From Candidatus Obscuribacterales bacterium (GTDB lineage: Bacteria > Cyanobacteriota > Vampirovibrionia > Obscuribacterales > Obscuribacteraceae), in NCBI GenBank assembly GCA_019746975.1, contig JAIERK010000080.1, positions 1 through 64,000 on the forward strand: a stretch of 64,000 nucleotides of DNA, read 5' to 3'. The position numbers and the translations under genes are program-made. Numbering within the stretch: position 1 is the first letter of the stretch; each line of letters begins with the position of its first letter. The notes below the pieces were generated by a model. The model did not search any database. It was given only the letters and a program-made list of their open reading frames with translations, and was not told where the DNA came from. Below, one piece after another: positions 1 to 8,257 of this stretch.

Positions 1-776
1 CCCGGTAAAACATACGTGGAAGCAAAAATATCTTCGATCGTAGCGATGCCTGCCAGCGTTGAAACACTCGCAAGTCCACCGCCCAGAGCCGCTCTCAGAT
101 AGTTGTCCATCAATTGGGCAAATGTCGGATCGTAGCTTTTAAAACAATCCGTCATCGGTTGCTCATCCAATTTCAACAGCTCCGGAAACTTAGTGAGGTC
201 CGGATACAATCCATTCCACTTTCCGAAAAAGGTCTTCCAATCATCCTTTAGCCGGGTGAATTCTTTGTAGATATTGGTGTCGCCGGTGCCTTGCGTGCCG
301 CGAATCCACTGCTTATCCTGATACCAGGCATTCTTCGAATCGTCCAGTTTGATTGGCGACAATCCAAGATCAGTAACGAGGTCGCCTATAGCACCGTCCA
401 GAACCGCGAGGAACGAAGGTCCGTAGGAATAGTTGATTCCTTTGTATGAGCTTCCTCGTGCATGACCGCCGAGGTCCTCGTATTGCTCCAACAAGAGAAA
501 GTTAGTATCCGTCAGGTAATGTGCGCACGACAGTCCGGCCAACCCGCCGCCAAGTATCACGAAATCTACTGTTTCATTCACGCGGTCAGTCAGCTTGGGG
601 ATTTTTCCATCCCTGAGTCGGTGTCCGATCGTGAAATCGTCGCCTGTCCAGGCACCAAGCTTGTATTTCGACTTTGCTTCGGCTGGCGACCAGCCTTCAG
701 TCAGGGCGGCTCCACCCAGACCTGCCAGTAATATTGCGCTTTTCTTGAGAAAATCCCGCCTGCTGTTAACGGTCAC
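1..776 (-). CDS. Tat-exported FAD/NAD(P)-binding oxidoreductase, 5' part (partial)
   Basis: The reading frame is open from a GTG at 776 to the window edge (258 codons), so the C-terminus lies outside. The N-terminus has a twin-arginine motif (SRRDFLKK) followed by a hydrophobic stretch (ILLAGLGGAAL), which indicates folded export by the Tat system. About 50 residues later comes a Rossmann dinucleotide-binding motif (VILGGGLAGLSCAHYL) and a following acidic segment (LLEQYEDLGG) that resembles the ribose-binding end of an FAD domain. This fits an amine oxidase or phytoene desaturase-like flavoprotein; the substrate cannot be told. No upstream ATG is available, because an in-frame stop sits at 801-803, so GTG is the only sensible start. 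It is divergent from the carboxyltransferase at 1050. Confidence 0.8.
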   Translation of the reverse strand, partial: MTVNSRRDFLKKSAILLAGLGGAALTEGWSPAEAKSKYKLGAWTGDDFTIGHRLRDGKIPKLTDRVNETVDFVILGGGLAGLSCAHYLTDTNFLLLEQYEDLGGHARGSSYKGINYSYGPSFLAVLDGAIGDLVTDLGLSPIKLDDSKNAWYQDKQWIRGTQGTGDTNIYKEFTRLKDDWKTFFGKWNGLYPDLTKFPELLKLDEQPMTDCFKSYDPTFAQLMDNYLRAALGGGLASVSTLAGIATIEDIFASTYVLP

Positions 777-1049
777 CGCTGCGCCTCGTTTGGTTAATGC
801 TCATTATATCGATTAAATCTCTCGCATTCTTGTTGAAATGAATTGGTAGAAAAACCGCCGAAAACCAATCTAGTTAGTAGAATTGCTTGATTAACGGGAG
901 CGGAAGCGCCGGTAGACTCGAGGTGAGCCTATAGTGCTTTTGGCTCGGGGGCTCGCTATGCCTACGCTCTGTTGTGACTCGGTCAGCCTGCATGGGATGC
1001 CAAGCAATCACTTGAGCAATCAACTACAACTGAAACAAGGTGAATCAGG

Positions 1050-2615
1050 ATGGAAGTTAAATTGAAGGAAGAAAAACGCGCAGAGAGCAAGAACGAAAAA
1101 CTGGACAGAGAGCATGAGCGCATTCGTTCTGGTGGCGCCCCCAAGTACCATGAGAAGCTCAAAGAAGACAAAAAATTATTTGCGCGCGAGCGGTTACGCT
1201 TGCTCCTTGATCCTGGATTCGAAGTCGAAGACGGCGCCTTTGCCAATGCACTCGACCAGACCCTGCCTTCGGATGGCGTTGTATGTGGCGTCGGTAAGAT
1301 TCAGGGAAAAACAGTTTGCTTCATGGCCAATGATGCAACCGTGAAGGCTGGCTCCTGGGGCTGGAGAACAGTTGAAAAGATTATACGTATTCAGGAAACT
1401 GCGATGAAACTTCGCGTTCCTCTAATCTACCTAGTCGACTCGGCAGGGGCGCGCATCACCGATCAAGTCGAGATGTTCCCCGGTCGGCGCGGAGCAGGCA
1501 AGATTTTCTATAACCAGGTTCAGATGTCTGGGTTTATCCCCCAAGTCTGCCTTCTCTTCGGACCATCAGCCGCGGGCGGTGCATACATTCCGGCATTCTG
1601 CGACATCGTGATCATGAACGACGGTCGAGCCTCCATGTATCTAGGCTCGCCGCGAATGGCTGAGATGGTCATCGGAGAGAAGGTCACGCTCGAAGAGATG
1701 GGCGGTGCCAAAATGCATTGCAGCGTTAGCGGCTGCGGCGATGTGCTCGTTCAGACCGAGGAAGAAGCGATCGAGCTTTGCAAAAAGTACCTGAGTTTTA
1801 TGCCGATCAACTGCAACGAGAGAACAGCCACGGTTCCATCCCTGGATCCAAAAGAGTTCGAAAAGGGCATTGCGGATGTTATTCCAGAGAAGGAAAATAT
1901 TCCTTTTGATATGATGCAGGTCATCGACCGAATCATCGACAAAGATTCATTCTTCGAAATGAAGAAGCTTTTCGCCCCTGAGCTGATTACCGGCTTTGCT
2001 CGGATAGGCGGCAGAGCGGTCGGCATTGTCGCGAATCAGCCCAAGGTCAAAGGCGGCGTTCTGTTCGTCGACTCTGCTGATAAGGGCGCCCGATTCATGT
2101 ATCTATGCGATGCTTTCAGCATTCCGCTTCTCTTCCTTGCTGATGTCCCTGGTTTTATGATCGGGACGAAGGTGGAGCGCGACGGAATTATTCGTGCCGG
2201 TGCAAAGATGATCTCGGCGATGTCCGCTGCCGATGTGCCGAAAATTTCGGTGGTCGTCAGAAAAGCATACGGGGCTGGGCTCTACGCAATGTGTGGACCG
2301 GCATTCGAGCCGGATGCCTGTCTCGCTTTGCCGACCGCATGGATCGCGGTCATGGGACCTGAAGCAGCGGTCAACGCGGTCTACTACAACAAGATCATGG
2401 AAATCGAAGACACTGAAGAGCGCACTCGCTACGTGGAGGAAAAACGTAACGAGTATCGCGAGGATGTTGATATCTATAAGTTGGCGGCCGAGATGGTTGT
2501 TGACCAGATGGTAACTCCGCATAATTTGCGCAATGAACTGATCGGTCGATTCACCGCCTATGCCACCAAAGAGATGGTGCCTTTGAAGAAGAAGCACGGA
2601 GTTCATCCCGTCTAA
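1050..2615 (+). CDS. Acyl-CoA carboxylase, carboxyltransferase (beta) subunit
   Basis: 521 residues, the usual length for the biotin-dependent acyl-CoA carboxyltransferase beta subunit (PccB/MccB/AccD5 type). These enzymes move the carboxyl group from carboxybiotin to an acyl-CoA. The N-terminal crotonase-fold half contains the oxyanion-hole segment GPSAAGGAYIPAF. The C-terminal half contains the second set (LADVPGFMIGT, then RKAYGAGLYAMCG, then PTAWIAVMG). The AGGAYIPA form is closer to methylcrotonyl-type than to propionyl-type subunits, so I do not assign the substrate. No biotin carboxylase or biotin carrier gene is nearby. The start is supported by AAGGTG about 10 bases upstream. It is a single gene, flanked downstream by a decayed gene on the other strand. 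Confidence 0.93.
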   Translation: MEVKLKEEKRAESKNEKLDREHERIRSGGAPKYHEKLKEDKKLFARERLRLLLDPGFEVEDGAFANALDQTLPSDGVVCGVGKIQGKTVCFMANDATVKAGSWGWRTVEKIIRIQETAMKLRVPLIYLVDSAGARITDQVEMFPGRRGAGKIFYNQVQMSGFIPQVCLLFGPSAAGGAYIPAFCDIVIMNDGRASMYLGSPRMAEMVIGEKVTLEEMGGAKMHCSVSGCGDVLVQTEEEAIELCKKYLSFMPINCNERTATVPSLDPKEFEKGIADVIPEKENIPFDMMQVIDRIIDKDSFFEMKKLFAPELITGFARIGGRAVGIVANQPKVKGGVLFVDSADKGARFMYLCDAFSIPLLFLADVPGFMIGTKVERDGIIRAGAKMISAMSAADVPKISVVVRKAYGAGLYAMCGPAFEPDACLALPTAWIAVMGPEAAVNAVYYNKIMEIEDTEERTRYVEEKRNEYREDVDIYKLAAEMVVDQMVTPHNLRNELIGRFTAYATKEMVPLKKKHGVHPV

Positions 2616-2933
2616 CGCGAAAGCCCTCGGGCTGCCAATGAAATGGTGGGATAGAGCCTATCACGTACCCGGTGACTTCCTTCGCTACCTCTGGCTTGGC
2701 CATCGAGATCCAGAAACTACATTCTGATCCCCGCCCACCATTATCAGGGCGCATTCGCCTTTGTCTGTTTGAAACACCAGCGTCTTGATCATTTGCCTTT
2801 CGCGAAAACCTAGTGTATTAGCCACGGACGCCGCACCTTTGTCGATGTCCGGTGAGAATGTCATCACCTCGTATGGAATCTGAAGCTTATCTAGATGCAG
2901 ATGAGCCGGCAGTTTTGTCATATTAGATTGCAT
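2616..2933 (-). pseudogene. Broken YbaK/ProX-type aminoacyl-tRNA deacylase
   Basis: The first frame (from ATG 2933) gives a good YbaK N-terminus: LQIPYEVMTFSPDIDKGAASVA, then RQMIKTLVFQ, then GGDQNVVSG. It then runs into nonsense and a stop near 2685. The next recognisable part lies in another frame just downstream: SMAKPEVAKEVTGYVIGSIPPF, which is the second half of the YbaK core. Roughly a dozen residues normally between these blocks are missing, so a small deletion near 2712 also broke the frame. The C-terminal third (the usual IDED-type end) is absent, and the remains abut the stop of the carboxyltransferase gene. YbaK proteins hydrolyse mischarged tRNA (Cys-tRNAPro and similar). This copy is very unlikely to be functional. 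Confidence 0.8.
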
Positions 2934-2936
2934 TGT

Positions 2937-3479
2937 TTAGCCGCACATCTCTTCTTCGAGAACTTCCCAATCACTGTCTTCGAGATTGAGTGTGTTGGCT
3001 TTGACCTTCTCGAAAAGATCAATTCCATCTTGTTCCGTGTGTTCTGGAGCGCAGGCTGGATGCAGGTATGCCGCGCCCTTTCTGGCGAAGGAGCCGGTGT
3101 CGACTTCTGTTTCTACTGCAATGCGAAGATCGCCTTTGTCAATCTTTTCGCTGCAAGAGGCGCAAGAGGCGCGTCCTGTAGGAGCATGCTCTGCATATGG
3201 AAAACTGGTCGGCTTGGCGTTCTTGCCTGCTGTCTCTATGGTCTTCAGCAGCTCTTCCTTGTCCGTGACTTCAACATCGGTAGTCTCCAATGCCTGTTTC
3301 AAAGCTGCCGGTCTCTTTTCTGCGGCGCAGGGAAGGTGGTGCCATTGGAAAGTCATTTCTCCCGGAGAAAAGGCATTGGCGACTTCTTCTCCAAGTCTGA
3401 GCGTTCCCTTGTCAATTGTTTGCTTACATGAACGGCAACTCGCTCTGCCTGTTTTAGCGGCCTCGATCGTGTGACCCAT
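2937..3479 (-). CDS. Protein with two PARP-type zinc fingers
   Basis: 180 residues with two copies of a module of about 50 residues. Each has the form GRASCxSCxxxIxKGxLR followed by an H-x2-C. In copy 1 the metal ligands are C15, C18, H48 and C51; in copy 2 they are C106, C109, H140 and C143. This is the zf-PARP (CCHC) layout that eukaryotic poly(ADP-ribose) polymerases and DNA ligase III use to bind DNA breaks. The linker (65-90) is charged, and the tail after 145 is acidic. No catalytic domain is present, so it may be a DNA-end binding or zinc-binding adaptor; the role is inference. It ends 3 bases before the YbaK remnant. An ADP-ribosylglycohydrolase-family gene lies at 14.7 kb, but there is no direct link. 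Confidence 0.75.
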   Translation of the reverse strand: MGHTIEAAKTGRASCRSCKQTIDKGTLRLGEEVANAFSPGEMTFQWHHLPCAAEKRPAALKQALETTDVEVTDKEELLKTIETAGKNAKPTSFPYAEHAPTGRASCASCSEKIDKGDLRIAVETEVDTGSFARKGAAYLHPACAPEHTEQDGIDLFEKVKANTLNLEDSDWEVLEEEMCG

Positions 3480-3620
3480 GCTACACCTACCTTCTTTGGA
3501 CAGCTACTTTTCAAGTGTCTGAGACACTGTGATTCCATGGCGAGCAGATTTTATCACAGTCGATTTGCCGCACAGGCATAACCGATAGAGTTTAATGCGC
3601 TACATTACACAGTTTGTTTA

Positions 3621-5105
3621 CTATTTTTTCGACCATCGATTCTTGTAGTATTTGCCACCACTTTTGGTGTCAGTACCTAATCCGCTGCTTAGCCCCGTCT
3701 GCGGTGGCAAAAGGCGGCTTTGAGGTTGAGAGTAATCGATTTCGACTTCAATCTGTCGCGGCGGAGAGAAATTTTCAGGACCGCTGAAGATCGACTTGTA
3801 GCTTGAATCTATGACATCTAGCATATTCAGTTTCGCGCTGGGTAGAATTCTTGGCTCCTCTTCCAGTGGTGGCGCGAAGTCATCAATATGGTTCCACTTT
3901 GCTTCATTCTGAGGAACGACATCCTGCATGGTCTTCAACGCGGAATTAAATTCGGCTGCTCGTTCTGACGCGCATGCTGCGCGAAAGCGAAGCTCGGCCG
4001 TATAAGTGCTTTTTCCAGCTGTGCCACTGAAGTACATCATGGCGCTCGACAGCTCGTCATCTTTTTCATCTTCGACTTCAATTGCTATTTCTCTTGTATG
4101 TGCAACAAGCTTCGGTATGTCGAATTCCTGAGCCATCGTCTTTCTTCTCGCGGTAACCGAGTCGAGTATGTCGGCAATCGACTTTGCCGGTTCGCTCTCG
4201 GACGATAACTTAACGGAGTCGTATGCTTGTCGCTGTGTACCGCCGTCGTTTTGAAACTGTGAAGAGGCGTGTGCCTGCCGATTTGCTCTGTCGAATTGAC
4301 TCTGTGATGCTGCCTGTGCCTTTTGAATTGCGCTTTCGAATTGACTCTGTGATGAGGCTTGTGCCTGCTGAATCCCAATTTCGAATTGAACTTGTGATAA
4401 GGCGAATGCCTGCCGAATTCCACTGTCGAATTGAACTTGTGATGAGGCGAATGCCTGCCGAATCCCGCTCTCAAAGCGAGCTTGGGAGGAGTTGTGTGTC
4501 TGATGAATCCCGCTTTGGGACTGAAGCTCGGCGGCTATGCCTGTCTGTTGCTCAGCCTCGTCGTCGAATTCAAAATCTGGGTCATCGGACGAGAGTGGCT
4601 GCTCCAGTGCGATTTGTGCGACTTGCCTCAGGGGGTCGGCGGAACTTGGTTCGGCAAATTCATATGACTTCGAGTCGGGTCGACTCTCCTGGGTATCCGC
4701 CACGAGCTCTGGCTCAGTCGGTGTGACTTTCTTGGGCGGCGGCATCCAGCGCCGAAGCGCTCTCTGTGCACCGGTATCTTCGATCTGCGTGACTGGAGTG
4801 GGCACCTCTAACGGTTTAAATACAGACTCTTCTTTCTGTGCGATGTGCGATGACGCCGCAATCGGCTGAACTCCACTTGTCTCGAGGTCGCAATCCAAAA
4901 TCACCTGGTGCGCACCAGAGGCTCTGCTGGAAGCTGGCAGTGCATTCTGAAGAACCCTCTGCACTTTGCTCTGAACACCGGAGTCCGTGAATTCCGAAGC
5001 GTATGTGGTCACTGGAACATCATCAGGGTTCGCGTCTGAAACCACTTCTTTTGGAGGAATGGACGATTTCTTGTTCTTTCCATGCGGCTTTTTCGATTTT
5101 GCCAT
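3621..5105 (-). CDS. Low-complexity protein with 15-residue tandem repeats
   Basis: 494 residues with no recognisable enzyme domain. It starts with a Lys/Ser-rich segment (MAKSKKPHGKNKKSSIPPK) and is hydrophilic throughout, with no signal peptide or membrane segment. Between about residues 210 and 290 there are five copies of a 15-residue unit of the type FxSGIRQAxASSQxQ, followed by a decayed sixth. The unit is Gln/Ser/Ala rich and would form an amphipathic, coiled-coil-like helix. At DNA level the repeats are 45 bp and lie at about 4230-4480. A C-terminal segment (residues 330-440) looks more ordinary in composition and may be a folded domain. The gene is followed at its 3' side by the PARP-finger gene on the same strand, about 140 bp away. 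Function unknown. Confidence 0.75.
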   Translation of the reverse strand: MAKSKKPHGKNKKSSIPPKEVVSDANPDDVPVTTYASEFTDSGVQSKVQRVLQNALPASSRASGAHQVILDCDLETSGVQPIAASSHIAQKEESVFKPLEVPTPVTQIEDTGAQRALRRWMPPPKKVTPTEPELVADTQESRPDSKSYEFAEPSSADPLRQVAQIALEQPLSSDDPDFEFDDEAEQQTGIAAELQSQSGIHQTHNSSQARFESGIRQAFASSQVQFDSGIRQAFALSQVQFEIGIQQAQASSQSQFESAIQKAQAASQSQFDRANRQAHASSQFQNDGGTQRQAYDSVKLSSESEPAKSIADILDSVTARRKTMAQEFDIPKLVAHTREIAIEVEDEKDDELSSAMMYFSGTAGKSTYTAELRFRAACASERAAEFNSALKTMQDVVPQNEAKWNHIDDFAPPLEEEPRILPSAKLNMLDVIDSSYKSIFSGPENFSPPRQIEVEIDYSQPQSRLLPPQTGLSSGLGTDTKSGGKYYKNRWSKK

Positions 5106-5666
5106 CTCGCGACCTATGAGGAAATTGTTGCCAATTCAGCCAGGATAATATCTCTATGTCAATTTAATCCGCATTAAACAGGAAGTAAAGAGGATGATAT
5201 ATGAGCTTTCTCTCATATATCATCCTCGAAACCACGTGATCTAGCTGGCGTGGACGTCTTAATCCTTAACTGTGCTTGTGATTCGAGCTTGAACGTATCA
5301 ACTCAACTCTGTGCTCTGGACGAATTCATACCAAGGTTAATCCTCTAGGCAGTCGCTTTGACAATCATCGGTGCTTCGCATAGGATGAAAACAACGGGCC
5401 TTACCGGCGCGTATTTTGACAGTCCCGAGGAGTAACAACCATCGATTCAGCAAGTGGTAATGACGACACCGGTGCACCCAAAGGTGACCATCATATTCAA
5501 TGCGTCGCGTCACTAGCCCCTTGGGTAAAGGCGCGCGTAGCTGTAATCAACCTCGCATTCAATTGAATGCGGGTCATTGTTGCGCCTCGAAAGTGGTATC
5601 AAATACGATATTAAATGTGGTATCAGATTCTTGACGGGCATGGACTCCCGTGCTAATCTGATAGTA
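5106..5666. other. Non-coding stretch upstream of the tRNA-like halves
   Basis: About 560 bases without a credible gene. It contains the strong hairpin at 5190-5227. I see no other conserved element, and all open frames are short and lack ribosome binding sites. Confidence 0.6.
5190..5227. repeat. Perfect inverted repeat, 16-bp stem with 6-base loop
   Basis: The arm 5190-5205 (GAGGATGATATATGAG) is the exact reverse complement of 5212-5227, with the loop CTTTCT between. It lies about 85 bases upstream of the repeat-protein start. No T run follows on either strand, so it is not a classical terminator. It could be an operator or a transcript-stabilising hairpin, or the footprint of a small mobile repeat. 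Confidence 0.85.
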
Positions 5667-5684
5667 GCTTGTACTCACACAGAA

Positions 5685-5740
5685 AGAGCATACAACCGCT
5701 GATTACGGAGGGGTCGCAGGTTCGAATCCTGCCGGGACCA
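5685..5740 (+). tRNA. tRNA 3'-half-like sequence ending in an encoded acceptor A
   Basis: A clear T-arm (stem GCAGG 5716-5720, loop TTCGAAT 5721-5727, stem CCTGC 5728-5732) is followed by a 7-base acceptor strand CGGGACC (5733-5739) and A. Upstream is a variable-loop-like GGTC, a weak anticodon arm (CCG / CTGATTA / CGG, only three good pairs; if real, anticodon GAT with an atypical T37) and AGAGCA at 5685-5690, which looks like the end of a D-arm. A proper 5' acceptor and D-arm are missing on the 5' side, although TCCCG at 5646-5650 could be a relic. The matching 5' half lies downstream at 5746. I rate it as a broken or permuted tRNA rather than a normal gene. Confidence 0.6.
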
Positions 5741-5745
5741 TGTTC

Positions 5746-5770
5746 GGTCCCGTAGCTCAGTGGCAGAGCA
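5746..5770 (+). tRNA. tRNA 5'-half-like sequence (acceptor strand and D-arm)
   Basis: GGTCCCG (5746-5752) is perfectly complementary to the acceptor strand CGGGACC at 5733-5739. It is followed by TA and a canonical D-arm: GCTC (5755-5758), loop AGTGGCA, GAGC (5766-5769), A. It begins only five bases after the end of the 3' half. After 5770 the sequence no longer looks like an anticodon arm, and no T-arm follows downstream. The order is therefore 3' half, linker, 5' half, as in circularly permuted tRNA genes. Two decayed tandem tRNA copies are the alternative explanation. Confidence 0.6.
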
Positions 5771-5800
5771 CTTAAAGAAGCTCCCTCGACTCGTACAAGC

Positions 5801-6074
5801 AAGCTTTTATCGCAATGCAAATCGGCATTTCTACGCTCGCACACACTGTTAGAGTGAGCCTGGAAACAAAATCAATCGCCAGTCTTCGTGCTTTAGTCAC
5901 CGAATGCTGGCGATTTGGTTGAATTCCGAGTTCGCTTTTTCTTGTTTGAGCAGTTTACCTGTCACAACGCTGTTGGCTCGTACCGAACACACCATAGTGG
6001 AAACAGAACCGATGCGCCAGGGCGATGCGTGCATCTTCGTGTTCCTACAATCGACACCTCGACGACCCTTGGGC
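5801..6074. other. Non-coding stretch with a weak inverted repeat
   Basis: No gene is supported here. AATCGCCAG at 5874-5882 is the reverse complement of CTGGCGATT at 5907-5915 (9-bp stem, 24-base loop). It lies beyond the 3' end of the small zinc-ribbon gene and the tRNA-like region. Nothing else is seen. Confidence 0.4.
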
Positions 6075-6311
6075 TTAGTCTTCGACTATAAATTCCATCG
6101 GGTATTCTGTGCGCTCTTTCCATGCGCATCCTTCATTCCCGCAGATAAGAGTGACGCGCTCACCGAGCGAATCAACTTCTAAGATGTTGAAGCCGTCTCT
6201 CACAGCGTCAATGGTCTCAGCGTATTTTTCGTAGCTCTGGATTGGATTTTCGCATTTGGGACAGATCATTTTCTTGCCTGCGATCGCGTCCTTGATTGCT
6301 TGAAGAGACAT
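6075..6311 (-). CDS. Small zinc-ribbon protein
   Basis: 78 residues. Two cysteine pairs, C17-x2-C20 (CPKC) and C57-x4-C62 (CGNEGC), should hold one zinc ion. The C-terminal part is a short beta-rich segment ending in an acidic tail. A good ribosome binding site (AGAGG, about eight bases before the ATG) supports the start. The gene lies about 105 bp after the msbA-like gene on the same strand and may be its own unit. Role unknown; similar small ribbons often act in RNA or protein binding. Confidence 0.7.
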   Translation of the reverse strand: MSLQAIKDAIAGKKMICPKCENPIQSYEKYAETIDAVRDGFNILEVDSLGERVTLICGNEGCAWKERTEYPMEFIVED

Positions 6312-6418
6312 GACAACCTCTCATCACTGTTATTGTCGAACTTATTGTCGCAATTATAAAACGCGACAGAGCGGTTTAGATCTCATGAAAAAATCAGTGC
6401 AACACTTCTTTTTCAGGC

Positions 6419-8257
6419 TCAAGACAAGACAGGTCGCTCGAATTGGGCTTGCAATAATCGTGCGTATGTCGAATCTCTTTTGGCGAGTTCTTCATGGCTG
6501 CCTGATTCGATAATGGAACCTTTGTCTAGAACCAGAATCTCGTCTGCATGTCTTACGGTGGAAAGGCGGTGAGCAATAACTATGACGGTTCTGCCTTTCA
6601 TCAAATTATTGAGCGCTTCCTGGACAATCGCTTCGGATTCGTTGTCGAGGGAGCTGGTCGCCTCATCGAGTATCAAGATTGGGGCGTCCTTAAGGATAGC
6701 TCGTGCGATGGCGACTCTCTGTTGCTGTCCACCGGATAGACGAACTCCGCGTTCTCCGATTTCGGTTTTGTATCCATCGGGCAGCTCCATGATGAAGTCA
6801 TGGCAGTACGCGGCTTTGGCGGCATCGATGATATCCGCATCGCTGGCACCGAGTCTACCCATCGCGATATTCTCTGCGATCGTCGTGTTGAACAGGAAGT
6901 TGTCCTGTGTCACCACTGCAATCTCACCGCGCAGTGAGTGGAACGTGTAGTCAGAGATCGGTCTGCCGTCTATCAGGATGGTACCGGATATGGGGTCGAA
7001 GAAGCGAGGTACCAGGTTGGCGAGGGTCGACTTGCCCGAGCCCGATAGACCTACCAGGGCGACCATTGTTCCTGGATTAATTGCGCAATTGATGTCCTTT
7101 AGCACAAGAGTCGTTTGACCAGGATACTGATAGTACACTTTGCGAAATTCGACTCTGTGGGGACCAGGTTGGAGTGGTACCGCGGTTGGAGACTCATTCA
7201 GATCCGATTTTTGATCTAGAATTTCGAAGACGCGCTCTGCCGCAGCGAGAGCTGGCTGCAGAACGCCGTTGATGCGACCGATGTTTTTAATAGGAGAGTA
7301 CAGCAGCAACAGCGCGATGATGAACGAGGTCAATGCACCGAGCGTCATATGATGATGCAGCACCTGATAGCCTGCCACCCAAATTACAGCAGCAATGCCG
7401 GTCGCGCCAATCATTGCCAGGATAGGTGACAGCATAGCTTCGGCACGGATCGCTTTTACCTGATTGTTCAAGAAATTCTGATTTGTATCGCGGAAGCGGT
7501 CGGCTTGAAACTCTTCTAGATTGAAGGATTGGACGATTCTGGCACCTTGAATCGACTCGGAAAGGACTGAGACGAGCGCCCCGACATTCTCCTGACCGCT
7601 CTTCGAAGATTTCCGAATGCGCTTTCCGAGAATAGAGACGGGAAGTACGATCAAGGACAATATTGAGATGGCGATGATGCTCAACCAGAAGCTTTGCAGG
7701 ATCAGCACCAGCGATAGTGACACCAGGGTAATCACTCTGCTTATCATGGTCTGAAATGTCTGCGAGATTGCATTCTCGACAATCCCGACGTCGTTGAACA
7801 TTCGTCCGATCAAGACGCCTGACGATTGTCTGAGGAAGAACAGCAATGGTTGACTTTCGAGGTGCTCGAACAGCTCGTTGCGCAGATCTCGTATAGCGGC
7901 GGCGCCGACATATCTGATGCAATAAGATTCAAGGAATCGGAAAAGTCCCTGCAGCAGCGCCACTACAAGTACACCGACGGGAACCAGATACACCAGCGAG
8001 TGTCTACCTTCCACGATGATTTTCTGAAGCCCCTGACCAGCAAGAAATGCAATGATACCGTCCATAGCGCCGGAGGGTACCGCTGCCACTAGACCGATTA
8101 CGAACGGTGTCATGTACGGCTTGATATAACCCAGTAGCCTGACATAGAGCTCGGCATGTTTTGCCGACATCAATCGGTTCAAAATCGCATTTCCGTTGTT
8201 GGGGTCTAGCTGCCCCTTGTTAGATTCAGTGATTGTGGGAGTTTCGACTGGAGTCAT
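6419..8257 (-). CDS. msbA: MsbA-like ABC exporter (membrane plus ATPase half-transporter)
   Basis: 612 residues: an N-terminal six-helix ABC exporter domain (about 35-330) and a C-terminal ATPase (about 370-605). ATPase motifs are intact: Walker A GLSGSGKST, signature LSGGQQQR, Walker B ILILDEATSSLD, and the switch histidine in AHRLSTV. Members of this family flip lipid A-core or other lipids across the inner membrane as homodimers. The ATG overlaps the lpxB stop (ATGA), so the two are translationally coupled, and a lipid A substrate is the natural inference. Without the neighbour it could equally be a generic lipid or drug exporter. Confidence 0.88.
   Translation of the reverse strand: MTPVETPTITESNKGQLDPNNGNAILNRLMSAKHAELYVRLLGYIKPYMTPFVIGLVAAVPSGAMDGIIAFLAGQGLQKIIVEGRHSLVYLVPVGVLVVALLQGLFRFLESYCIRYVGAAAIRDLRNELFEHLESQPLLFFLRQSSGVLIGRMFNDVGIVENAISQTFQTMISRVITLVSLSLVLILQSFWLSIIAISILSLIVLPVSILGKRIRKSSKSGQENVGALVSVLSESIQGARIVQSFNLEEFQADRFRDTNQNFLNNQVKAIRAEAMLSPILAMIGATGIAAVIWVAGYQVLHHHMTLGALTSFIIALLLLYSPIKNIGRINGVLQPALAAAERVFEILDQKSDLNESPTAVPLQPGPHRVEFRKVYYQYPGQTTLVLKDINCAINPGTMVALVGLSGSGKSTLANLVPRFFDPISGTILIDGRPISDYTFHSLRGEIAVVTQDNFLFNTTIAENIAMGRLGASDADIIDAAKAAYCHDFIMELPDGYKTEIGERGVRLSGGQQQRVAIARAILKDAPILILDEATSSLDNESEAIVQEALNNLMKGRTVIVIAHRLSTVRHADEILVLDKGSIIESGSHEELAKRDSTYARLLQAQFERPVLS

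Noticed and set aside
5716-5800. Permuted two-piece tmRNA
   Set aside because: The order fits, but the 5' part has a normal D-arm, there is no G3:U70 pair and no tag frame or pseudoknots can be seen.
5653-5844. 63-codon frame on the minus strand over the tRNA-like region
   Set aside because: It includes the pattern (GRIRTCDPS-like) produced by translating the complement of tRNA T-arm sequence, so it is not a protein gene.
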